NCBI GenBank assembly: GCA_021413595.1
Contig: JAIOQD010000371.1
Location: forward strand, 1 to 7,670
Length of the DNA: 7,670 nucleotides
Origin: Bacteroidota bacterium
GTDB lineage: Bacteria > Bacteroidota > Bacteroidia > 2-12-FULL-35-15
Direction: 5' to 3'
The notes beneath the pieces are model-generated. The model had not been told where the DNA came from. It saw only the letters and a program-made list of their open reading frames with translations, and did not search any database. Positions 1-6,456 of the stretch are shown piece after piece. The position numbers were made by a program, and so were the translations under genes. Position 1 is the stretch's first letter, and each line of letters begins with the position of its first letter.

Positions 1-146
1 TTCCGGTTTACCTAAAATTATCTTATTGTAAAAAACGTATTGCATTTTCGCTAACTCAATACTTGTTTTCCCATGAATCTATGTACTACGGAAGTGGTTT
101 TTTTGAAAGATTTTATACAAATTTTAATATCGGCCTAACACTATGA
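1..146 (+). CDS. Possible 3' end of an upstream gene (truncated by window edge), unrecognised
   Basis: The third forward frame is open from the left edge to a TGA at 144-146, giving 47 codons and ending in residues NFNIGLTL. The stop overlaps the next start as ATGA (ATG 143-145, TGA 144-146), a classic arrangement of translationally coupled operon genes. The other two forward frames hit stops within the first 30 bases, and the reverse frames are interrupted as well. The encoded tail is rich in Phe and Tyr. Its last residues alternate polar and hydrophobic, as in a terminal outer-membrane beta-strand, but that reading is inference. No family is recognised. A 47-codon open frame can occur by chance, so the call rests mainly on the overlap and is tentative. 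Confidence 0.42.
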   Translation, partial: PVYLKLSYCKKRIAFSLTQYLFSHESMYYGSGFFERFYTNFNIGLTL

Positions 147-1516
147 GAAAAGCCTACGACTTTATCATATTACTATATTTATGTTTGTCCATCAAAATAA
201 TTGCTCAGAATAATATCATACCCAATGGTAATTTTGAAAACTCAAATTCATCCGTTTGTATCAAAGGTGTTGGTAATGGTACTGATTTTGACGACAATAT
301 TGCAAATTGGAAAATGGCAGAACATTCAAATGATGCAGGAGAAGGGTGGCCTGATTGGCTTCTGTTTTCTGTTTGTCAATATGATCAACATTGTAGTTAT
401 TTTGATGGGTTATTAGTAAACTCAAATGCCTTTGTTGCAATAAAAGCAGATATACGTAAATGTAAACAGAAAACCATGTTTGAAGGCTTTAAAATAAAAC
501 GTACACACGAAGCCATTGCAGTAGGCTTAGAGAATGGAGCATCTTTTGCAGCAGACCAAGCCTACACTATACGGTATAAAATAATACCAATAAAAGCTAA
601 AAACATAGATGCAAATGGAGATGAAAACCACCCTGTATGCATTAATTTACAAACTGATTGTCAACTTCGTGTTTTTTTAACCAAAAAGGGATATAATAAT
701 TGGAATGACAATTTGGGTAATATTAAACAGGAGTTATACAGCGCAAATTATGCTACCAATTCTGGCGAAAACGTTTATTGCAATTGGATTGCTGTTGAAG
801 GGACTTTTGTTGTTGATTATGCAGGAATGAAAAATTTAATTTTATACGCTGAGTCTGGAGGGTTCATTATTGATGATGTTGAAATTTTTCAAAAATGTGC
901 CGGTGATTATTTAATTCAGAATAAAAGTTATGATTTCCCTTTATACGCTCCGAACTCTCAAAGCGGTAACCACTTTAGTGAGCAATCTGGTAATTATATA
1001 AATGCAGGTTTTAATGTTGGCTCAACAACTACCTCTACAGGAAATGTTGTTGTTAAAGACGGTACCGCAGTTGTTTATACTGCTGCAAATAAAATTACAC
1101 TAAAACCCGGATTTAAAGCGGAAAGTGGTTCCTATTTCCATGCTCTTATTGATTATTGTCCTAACGCACATAGAAGCACAAATAATATTGATACAACTAA
1201 TTCAATGAATGATATTGATGATGATATAAATATTCTTTTTTTAACTGAAAATAAAATTAAAAATAATGGTATTTCTATAATCCCCAACCCCAACAGTGGT
1301 TCATTCACAATTACAATTACCAAAAATGATAAAGCAATTTCAATAAAAGAAATAAAAGTATTTGATATTGTCGGTAAAGTAATTTGGGAAACAGGAGCCT
1401 CTTCAAACAATGTAGTTAATGTTGACATTTCTGATTTTTCAAAAGGCGTTTATTATTTGCGTGTCACCAATGAATTAGGTGAAGTGGAGATAAAAAAGCT
1501 TGTATTGAGCGATTAA
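143..1516 (+). CDS. Secreted multidomain protein with jelly-roll-like N-terminus, 3-coathanger-type segment and T9SS type A sorting domain
   Basis: This 457-residue protein is predicted to be exported by Sec and then carried across the outer membrane by the type IX secretion system. Residues 1-22 form a signal peptide (MRK, then a hydrophobic stretch, then IIAQ). Residues about 23-252 open with NIIPNGNFE and close with GGFIIDDVEIF. These are typical first and last strands of carbohydrate-binding-like jelly rolls in Bacteroidota proteins. Residues about 260-340 contain ITLKPGFKAESGSYFHA, the hallmark of the segment often annotated as '3-coathanger stack'. Residues about 376-457 are the sorting domain, with IIPNPNSGSFTI, a KVFDIVGK strand, GVYYLRV and a terminal KKLVLSD. 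The mature part has nine cysteines (39, 78, 84, 107, 166, 173, 213, 252, 339), so extracellular disulfides are possible. No catalytic motif is visible, and an adhesive or glycan-binding role is inference. ATG 143 is the first start after an in-frame TAA at 125-127 and gives the signal peptide. It overlaps a possible upstream stop by 4 bp. Confidence 0.88.
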   Translation: MRKAYDFIILLYLCLSIKIIAQNNIIPNGNFENSNSSVCIKGVGNGTDFDDNIANWKMAEHSNDAGEGWPDWLLFSVCQYDQHCSYFDGLLVNSNAFVAIKADIRKCKQKTMFEGFKIKRTHEAIAVGLENGASFAADQAYTIRYKIIPIKAKNIDANGDENHPVCINLQTDCQLRVFLTKKGYNNWNDNLGNIKQELYSANYATNSGENVYCNWIAVEGTFVVDYAGMKNLILYAESGGFIIDDVEIFQKCAGDYLIQNKSYDFPLYAPNSQSGNHFSEQSGNYINAGFNVGSTTTSTGNVVVKDGTAVVYTAANKITLKPGFKAESGSYFHALIDYCPNAHRSTNNIDTTNSMNDIDDDINILFLTENKIKNNGISIIPNPNSGSFTITITKNDKAISIKEIKVFDIVGKVIWETGASSNNVVNVDISDFSKGVYYLRVTNELGEVEIKKLVLSD

Positions 1517-1579
1517 TCAAAGTCGAATTTTGATACGATAAATATGAAAAAAAATCAAATTACGAACAATCTATTTTAG

Positions 1580-1587
1580 TATATTTA
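1580..1587 (+). promoter_or_regulatory. Weak -7-like box ahead of gyrA
   Basis: TATATTTA differs at its last position from the Bacteroidota sigma -7 consensus TAnnTTTG. It lies 30 bases before the gyrA ATG, in the 101-base gap after the upstream secreted-protein gene. No TTG or TTTG -33 partner is visible at the usual spacing. In such AT-rich DNA a partial match is weak evidence. gyrA could also receive readthrough, because no convincing terminator separates it from the gene before. Confidence 0.2.
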
Positions 1588-1617
1588 CAATTCAAAAATA
1601 AAAGGAAAAAAGAAATT

Positions 1618-4188
1618 ATGGCAGACGGAGAAAAAATTATCAGGATCGATATTGAGGAAGAAATGAAAACAGCTTACATCGATTATTCGATGTCAGTTAT
1701 TGTTTCCCGTGCGTTACCTGATGTGCGTGATGGTTTAAAGCCTGTTCACCGCAGGGTGTTGTACGGAATGCTTGATCTGGGGGTTATGTCAAACAAACCT
1801 CATAAAAAATCAGCCCGTATTGTGGGTGAAGTACTTGGTAAATATCACCCTCATGGTGATACATCTGTATATGATGCCATGGTACGTATGGCCCAGGATT
1901 GGAGCTTGCGTTATCCATTGGTTGACGGACAGGGTAACTATGGTTCGGTGGATGGAGATAGTCCGGCCGCAATGCGTTATACGGAAGCCCGTTTAAGAAA
2001 AATTGCTGAGGAGATGCTTAACGATATCGAAAAAGATACTGTTGACTTTCGTCCTAATTTTGATGACAGTTTAACAGAGCCTACCGTTTTACCAACCCGT
2101 ATCCCTAACCTGTTAATTAATGGCGCATCCGGTATTGCAGTAGGGATGGCAACCAATATGCCACCTCATACTTTAACCGAAATTGTGAATGCTACAATGG
2201 CATATATCGATAATCGTGAGATTGATATTGCAGGTTTGATGCAGTATGTTAAAGCACCTGATTTCCCAACAGGTGGAATTATATACGGTTACGAAGGTGT
2301 AAAAGATGCTTTTGAAACAGGCCGCGGACGTATCATCATGCGTGCGCAAACAAATGTAGAGATAGCTGATAATGGTCGTGAACGCATTATTGTTAACGCT
2401 ATTCCTTTTCAGATCAATAAAGCGGAGATGATCCGTAAAACTGCTGATCTTATAAATGATAAAAAAATAGAAGGTATTTCCGATATCCGTGATGAATCGG
2501 ATAGAGAAGGGATGCGTATTGTGTATGAGATAAAACGCGATGCCATTACCAATGTGGTATTGAACAACTTATTTAAATATACCGAGCTTCAAACATCATT
2601 CAGTGTAAATAATATTGCATTGGTTGGCGGCCGACCGATGATGTTGAATCTGAAAGATATGATCGTTCACTTTGTGGCACATCGTCATGACGTGGTGGTT
2701 CGCAGAACCAAATTCGAATTGATACAAGCCGAAAAACGTGCACATATCTTAGAAGGTTATTTAATTGCACTTGATCATTTAGATGAAGTAATTAAATTAA
2801 TCCGTGCATCTTCAACACCAAGTGAAGCACAAGATGGCTTGATGAGTAACTTTGGATTGAGCGAACTTCAATCTAAAGCAATACTTGAAATGCGCTTACG
2901 TGTACTAACTGGTTTAGAGAGAGATAAGATAAAATCAGAGTATGCCGAATTAATGAAATTAATTGATCATTTAAGATTGGTTTTATCAGATGAAGGCTTG
3001 AGAATGCAAATTATTAAAGACGAACTTATTGAAATAAGAGACAAATACGGTGACGTTCGTAAAACTGAAGTCGTGTATTCATCGGGCGACTTTAAAATGG
3101 AAGATATGATCGCCAATGAAGAAGTGGTGATCACTATTTCTCACATGGGTTATATCAAACGTACTTTGTTATCTGAATATCGTACTCAGGCTCGTGGTGG
3201 AAAAGGTGCTAAAGGAAGTACCACCCGTGATGAAGACTTTATTGAACATTTATTTATAGCATCTACACACAACTATTTATTGTTGTTCACCGAACAAGGT
3301 CGTTGTTTCTGGATGCGTGCATTTGAAGTGCCTGAAGGAACCCGTCAATCTAAAGGAAGGGCTATCCAAAACTTAATAAATATACCTCCAACTGATAAAG
3401 TGAAAGCGTATATCAATGTGAAGAACCTAATGGATGAAGAGTACACAAAAAATAATTTTATTATCATGTGTACTAAAAATGGTATCATCAAAAAAACAAC
3501 TTTAGAGGCTTATTCACGCCCTCGTCAGAATGGTATCAATGCTATTACTGTAAGAGAAGGTGATGCTTTATTAGAGGTTTTATTAACCAACGGAACCAAT
3601 GAGATCATGCTAGCTTCTAAAGCCGGTAAGGTAGTACGCTTTAACGAAGCCAATGTTCGCCCAATGGGTAGAAATGCTTCAGGGGTACGTGGTATCAATA
3701 TAGGGGATGAAAAAGGCAATGAAGTCATAGGTATGATTGCTATGCCTGATCAATTGAGTAATGTAATGGTGGTTTCCGAAAAAGGATACGGTAAACGTTC
3801 GGATATCGAAGAATATCGTGTTACTAAACGTGGTGGTAAAGGTGTGAAAACCATTAACATAACCGAAAAAACAGGTAATTTAATTGCTATTAAAGATGTT
3901 ACCGATAAAGATGGTTTAATGATCATCAATAAATCGGGTATCATTATCCGTTTGGCAGTTGCTGAACTACGTGTTATTGGCCGTGCTACACAAGGTGTAC
4001 GTTTGATAAATCTCAAAGCAACCGATGAAATAGCTGCTGTAAGTAAAGTAGATATGGAAGAGGTTATTGAAGAAGTAGCGAGCGCTGAAAACGGAACAGA
4101 AAGTGAAGGTACTGAAGGAAATACTGAAACAGGTGCTTCTGAAAATACAGAGCCTGGAACCGATGTGGACGATAAAACAGAAGAGTAA
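1618..4188 (+). CDS. gyrA: DNA gyrase subunit A
   Basis: This is the cytoplasmic GyrA subunit of the A2B2 type IIA topoisomerase, which introduces negative supercoils by ATP-driven DNA cleavage and strand passage with GyrB. At 856 residues it has the usual length. Residues about 8-495 are the winged-helix/tower cleavage-rejoining core. The catalytic tyrosine is Y121 in [10 protein letters not shown], next to R120, and I173 in [10 protein letters not shown] matches the DNA-bending isoleucine. The quinolone-determining region reads [20 protein letters not shown], with Thr82 and Asp86 at the E. coli Ser83 and Asp87 positions. Residues about 500-812 form the DNA-wrapping beta-pinwheel. Its GyrA-box is QARGGKG (524-530), which separates it from ParC, and a related KRGGKG occurs at 737-742. 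Residues 813-856 are a low-complexity tail rich in Glu, Asp, Thr and Gly. ATG 1618 gives the family N-terminus; an A-rich leader with AAAGGA (1601-1606) precedes it at 11 bases. A strong hairpin follows the stop. Confidence 0.98.
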   Translation: MADGEKIIRIDIEEEMKTAYIDYSMSVIVSRALPDVRDGLKPVHRRVLYGMLDLGVMSNKPHKKSARIVGEVLGKYHPHGDTSVYDAMVRMAQDWSLRYPLVDGQGNYGSVDGDSPAAMRYTEARLRKIAEEMLNDIEKDTVDFRPNFDDSLTEPTVLPTRIPNLLINGASGIAVGMATNMPPHTLTEIVNATMAYIDNREIDIAGLMQYVKAPDFPTGGIIYGYEGVKDAFETGRGRIIMRAQTNVEIADNGRERIIVNAIPFQINKAEMIRKTADLINDKKIEGISDIRDESDREGMRIVYEIKRDAITNVVLNNLFKYTELQTSFSVNNIALVGGRPMMLNLKDMIVHFVAHRHDVVVRRTKFELIQAEKRAHILEGYLIALDHLDEVIKLIRASSTPSEAQDGLMSNFGLSELQSKAILEMRLRVLTGLERDKIKSEYAELMKLIDHLRLVLSDEGLRMQIIKDELIEIRDKYGDVRKTEVVYSSGDFKMEDMIANEEVVITISHMGYIKRTLLSEYRTQARGGKGAKGSTTRDEDFIEHLFIASTHNYLLLFTEQGRCFWMRAFEVPEGTRQSKGRAIQNLINIPPTDKVKAYINVKNLMDEEYTKNNFIIMCTKNGIIKKTTLEAYSRPRQNGINAITVREGDALLEVLLTNGTNEIMLASKAGKVVRFNEANVRPMGRNASGVRGINIGDEKGNEVIGMIAMPDQLSNVMVVSEKGYGKRSDIEEYRVTKRGGKGVKTINITEKTGNLIAIKDVTDKDGLMIINKSGIIIRLAVAELRVIGRATQGVRLINLKATDEIAAVSKVDMEEVIEEVASAENGTESEGTEGNTETGASENTEPGTDVDDKTEE

Positions 4189-4230
4189 TTATTTTTAACT
4201 GAACTTTGTATTTTTTATACGAAGGTATTT

Positions 4231-4264
4231 AATTCGCCCTCCGGTATCAAACGGGGGGCGAATT
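4231..4264 (+). terminator. GC-rich hairpin downstream of gyrA, probable terminator
   Basis: The arms AATTCGCCCTCCG (4231-4243) and CGGGGGGCGAATT (4252-4264) pair over 13 bp with one G-T pair and enclose an 8-base loop. The hairpin begins 42 bases after the gyrA stop, where a terminator is expected. The following bases (CTTATATAATG) lack a solid T run, so it may be an atypical intrinsic terminator or a 3'-end stabilising structure. The stem itself is unambiguous; the function is inferred. Confidence 0.6.
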
Positions 4265-4349
4265 CTTATATAATGTTAAAATTGGAATTACGTTTGCGTT
4301 ATGGCCATATTAGAGCGACACCATAAAGACTAATGTAACCCACCCTCTT

Positions 4350-4385
4350 TTTGGTGCTTCGTTTACTTGACATTTTAATAATTTG
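4350..4385 (+). promoter_or_regulatory. Poor promoter candidate for the lyase-like gene
   Basis: A TTTG (4350-4353) is followed by TAATTTG (4379-4385), which is one base shorter than the Bacteroidota -7 consensus TAnnTTTG. The 25-base spacing is a little long. A TTGACA (4367-4372) also occurs but has no good -10 partner at 16-18 bases. A promoter is expected between the gyrA hairpin and the lyase gene, and this is the best match seen, but it is weak. Confidence 0.2.
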
Positions 4386-4415
4386 CACTAGCGCTTATGT
4401 AACAAAGGAGAGAGA

Positions 4416-4478
4416 TTGAAATTATCAAAACTTGCTGAAAACGCAAGTTTTGATAAAAACCAACCTAAGGAATTATAA
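4416..4478 (+). CDS. Possible 20-codon leader mini-ORF
   Basis: A TTG-initiated frame of 20 codons runs to TAA at 4476-4478, five bases before the lyase-like ATG at 4484. It is preceded by AAAGGAG (4404-4410) at a 5-base spacing, an excellent Shine-Dalgarno match that stands out in a phylum that rarely relies on such sites. The predicted peptide is hydrophilic (starts KLSKLAEN, ends QPKEL) with no signal sequence or membrane segment. A perfect 14-bp stem lies wholly inside the frame, so translation of the mini-ORF would have to melt it. This could be a coupled leader peptide or a chance frame; no homologue is recognised. Confidence 0.25.
   Translation: MKLSKLAENASFDKNQPKEL
4422..4456 (+). 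promoter_or_regulatory. Perfect 14-bp inverted repeat in the leader of the lyase-like gene
   Basis: TTATCAAAACTTGC (4422-4435) and GCAAGTTTTGATAA (4443-4456) are exact reverse complements separated by TGAAAAC. The hairpin ends 27 bases before ATG 4484. It is followed by AAAACCAACC and not by a T run, so it does not look like an intrinsic terminator on this strand, and the reverse direction also lacks a good T run. It could be a 5'-UTR stem-loop affecting mRNA stability or translation, or a dimeric-regulator operator at DNA level. The repeat is certain; the role is unknown. Confidence 0.6.
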
Positions 4479-4483
4479 TTTTT

Positions 4484-6211
4484 ATGAAAAAAGGAATTTT
4501 ACTGCTTTTCGGACTTATTTGTTTTTCAATTGGCAAAAGCCAAACAATAGCTTCCTTTCCGGGAGCCGAAGGATTTGGAGGAAAAACAATTGGCGGACGA
4601 GGCGGCCAAGTGATCTATGTTACCAATCTTGATCCCAGCGGACCAGGTTCACTAAACGAAGCATTAGCCACTCCGGGGCCTCGATACATTCTTTTTAAAG
4701 TAAGCGGTATAATTAATGCCGCAGCTGAAGTTATATATGGTGATTTTACATTAGCCGGGCAAACTTCTCCGGGAGGCATCATTGTTAGAGGTTTTATTAT
4801 TGATGAAATGTATGATACCATTGGAACAGGAGATAATATAATTATTCGTCATATTCGTTCCCGTCCAAATCCGGATACAAACATAGTTGGACAAGGGTAT
4901 GTGCTGGATGATGCATTCCGGTTTGATGGTGCTTCAAATGCCATTGTTGACCACTGTTCTTTCGCAAACGGTATTGATGAATGTGTTCAGATGTCGAATG
5001 CGACCAATATTTCGCTTCAGTATTGCTCATTGGCAGAAACATTGGGCGATCATTTTTATTTAGGTGGCATGTTGATGAACTATTCGAACGCTGAACATCC
5101 ACAGGATAGTATTAGTATTCATCATAATATATGGAATAGGATAGGAGGTAGGATGCCGGAATTTAGCTGTGAATCTCCTTTTTGCGGATCCCGCCCATTA
5201 AATATTGAGCTATCAAACAATTTGATCTGGGATCAGCCCGTTAATATATGGTATAATTCAAACATTGACCAAACAGCGCCTATGCCTGTTGATTCCTTTT
5301 TTCTGAACATGAATTGGGTAAACAACTATAGTGTAAGCAGGGCAGACTATCCAGGAGGTATGATAGCACATGATTTTATGAATTTTTCTGAAAATCATTT
5401 TTATGCAATAGGTAATAAAATGAATTTGTACCCGGGTTATTCCGATTATGAACTTTTTTACTGCTGTAATGATTTTTCAACCAGCGGCAATAATCCAAAT
5501 ACTGACCTCGGTTTATTATCACAGGAGTTGGTAAGACATCCTTTCCCCTCAATTACCTACACACCAACCAATAATCTCACAAATTTTATTTATACAAATG
5601 GCGGTGCTTTTCCGCGCGACAGCATGGACAGGCGTTTGTTCAGCCACTTACCAAGCAACACTCCCGATTTAGTACCTGTTGATTCTGCCGACCATTACCA
5701 CGATGCCTTTATTCTTGATTTTAATCCATCAAATCCTCCTGCCCCATTAATAGATTCGGATAATGATGGGATGCCGGATTATTGGGAAACAGCACACAGC
5801 TTAAACAATGGAGTGCAGGATCATAATGGAACTGGCCTTTCCAATTCCATTACCGGAATAAATGGTTATACCAATTTAGAATGTTATATCAATTGTTTAT
5901 CCGATTTTTTAATTTCCGGACAATCGAGTTTTGCCTGTGGGATAACTGGAACAACTTCTATAAAAAATACAACTAAATATGAGGAACATGTGTATGTTTA
6001 TCCGAATCCAAGCAAAGGTGATTTCACCATTTTAATGCCAAAAGCAAGTAAGGAAATAAAGGTATTTAATTCGCTTGGGCAAGAAATTTACAATTTCCCA
6101 ACAAAAGGGCTAACTTCTTTGAATTTAGATTTGAATGAAAATGGCTTATATGTTATCCATATATTAGTTGATAATGAGATTGTTATAAAAAAAGTGGTGA
6201 TTTGTAAATAA
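4484..6211 (+). CDS. Secreted pectate-lyase-like (PL1 superfamily) beta-helix protein with T9SS type A sorting domain
   Basis: This 575-residue protein probably acts on an acidic polysaccharide outside the cell. Residues 1-20 are a Sec signal peptide ending KSQ. FPGAEGFGGKTIGGRGG (25-41) and VTNLDPSGPGSLNEAL (46-61) are the signature opening of Bacteroidota PL1-type lyases. The parallel beta-helix follows, with TLAGQTSPGG (89-98), IIIRHIRSRP (119-128), DDAFRFDGASNAIVDHCSF (142-160) and SIHHNIWNRIGGRMPEF (211-227). R223 aligns with the PL1 catalytic arginine. H190 and S228 appear to stand where classical PelC-type enzymes carry Lys and a second Arg, so cleavage of pectate is uncertain. Residues 424-435, DSDNDGMPDYWE, are a calcium-binding loop of the type common in these enzymes. 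Residues about 502-575 are the sorting domain (VYVYPNPSKGDF to VVICK). ATG 4484 is chosen because it gives the signal peptide. No SusC/SusD or other glycan-use gene is adjacent, so the substrate cannot be inferred from context. Confidence 0.88.
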   Translation: MKKGILLLFGLICFSIGKSQTIASFPGAEGFGGKTIGGRGGQVIYVTNLDPSGPGSLNEALATPGPRYILFKVSGIINAAAEVIYGDFTLAGQTSPGGIIVRGFIIDEMYDTIGTGDNIIIRHIRSRPNPDTNIVGQGYVLDDAFRFDGASNAIVDHCSFANGIDECVQMSNATNISLQYCSLAETLGDHFYLGGMLMNYSNAEHPQDSISIHHNIWNRIGGRMPEFSCESPFCGSRPLNIELSNNLIWDQPVNIWYNSNIDQTAPMPVDSFFLNMNWVNNYSVSRADYPGGMIAHDFMNFSENHFYAIGNKMNLYPGYSDYELFYCCNDFSTSGNNPNTDLGLLSQELVRHPFPSITYTPTNNLTNFIYTNGGAFPRDSMDRRLFSHLPSNTPDLVPVDSADHYHDAFILDFNPSNPPAPLIDSDNDGMPDYWETAHSLNNGVQDHNGTGLSNSITGINGYTNLECYINCLSDFLISGQSSFACGITGTTSIKNTTKYEEHVYVYPNPSKGDFTILMPKASKEIKVFNSLGQEIYNFPTKGLTSLNLDLNENGLYVIHILVDNEIVIKKVVICK

Positions 6212-6220
6212 AATAGTTGG

Positions 6221-6252
6221 TTGAGGCCTTTTTAAATTTAAACAGGCCTTAA
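6221..6252 (+). terminator. Hairpin after the lyase-like gene, probable terminator
   Basis: TTGAGGCCT (6221-6229) pairs with AGGCCTTAA (6244-6252) over 9 bp with one G-T pair. The palindromic TTTAAATTTAAA (6231-6242) inside can extend the stem after a mismatch. It starts 10 bases after the TAA of the lyase-like gene. The sequence after the stem is A-rich instead of T-rich, so the termination mechanism is uncertain, but position and symmetry favour a transcript-end structure. Confidence 0.48.
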
Positions 6253-6319
6253 AATAAAAAACAAATCATTTTTATTTGGTTCAAGGTAATTTTATCGATT
6301 TTAGATTTAGATAAATTAG

Positions 6320-6327
6320 TAAATTTG
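6320..6327 (+). promoter_or_regulatory. Perfect Bacteroidota -7 box upstream of the M16 peptidase gene
   Basis: TAAATTTG matches the TAnnTTTG -7 consensus of Bacteroidota exactly. It lies after the probable terminator of the lyase-like gene and would start transcription near 6334, leaving an A/T-rich leader of about 120 bases. No TTG is visible at the normal -33 distance. An alternative pair is TTTG (6275-6278) with TAGATTTA (6302-6309), spaced 23 bases and with one mismatch in the -7 box. Confidence 0.42.
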
Positions 6328-6456
6328 ACCACCATTTTCAAATAATCCAATAATTTAATTGGGATTGAATAAGATCAGCTTTTTTTTATATCATTCATTA
6401 ACAAAAAAAAATCGACATTTTAAATCAGATATTATCATTAAAAAAAAGAAAAAAAC

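Noticed and set aside
1153..1428. A 91-codon reverse-strand frame with hydrophobic stretches opposite the first T9SS sorting domain.
   Set aside because: It is antisense to a well-supported coding region. The hydrophobicity is what antisense reading of Asn/Lys/Ile-rich codons produces.
1516..1534. Short inverted repeat ATCAAA / TTTGAT just after the first secreted-protein gene, considered as a terminator.
   Set aside because: The stem is only 6 bp, AT-rich, and has no T run after it, so it is not supported as a terminator.
4222..4237. A 16-base direct repeat, AAGGTATTTAATTCGC, also present at 6059-6074.
   Set aside because: One copy is in the spacer after gyrA and overlaps the terminator stem; the other is inside the coding sequence of the sorting domain. 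There is no further similarity on either side and no mobile-element structure, so chance in AT-rich DNA is the simplest explanation.
4299..4326. Inverted repeat TTATGG / CCATAA in the spacer after gyrA.
   Set aside because: It has only 6 bp with a 16-base loop and no supporting context; this is expected by chance in a spacer of this composition.
4432..4632. A 66-codon frame overlapping the start of the lyase-like gene.
   Set aside because: It runs in another frame through the signal peptide and PL1 signature of the real gene, and its product has no recognisable features.
6381..6412. The 8-T run and 9-A run ahead of the M16 gene, considered as a terminator stem.
   Set aside because: The pairing is only between homopolymers in very AT-rich DNA, with no GC in the stem, so no stable structure can be claimed.
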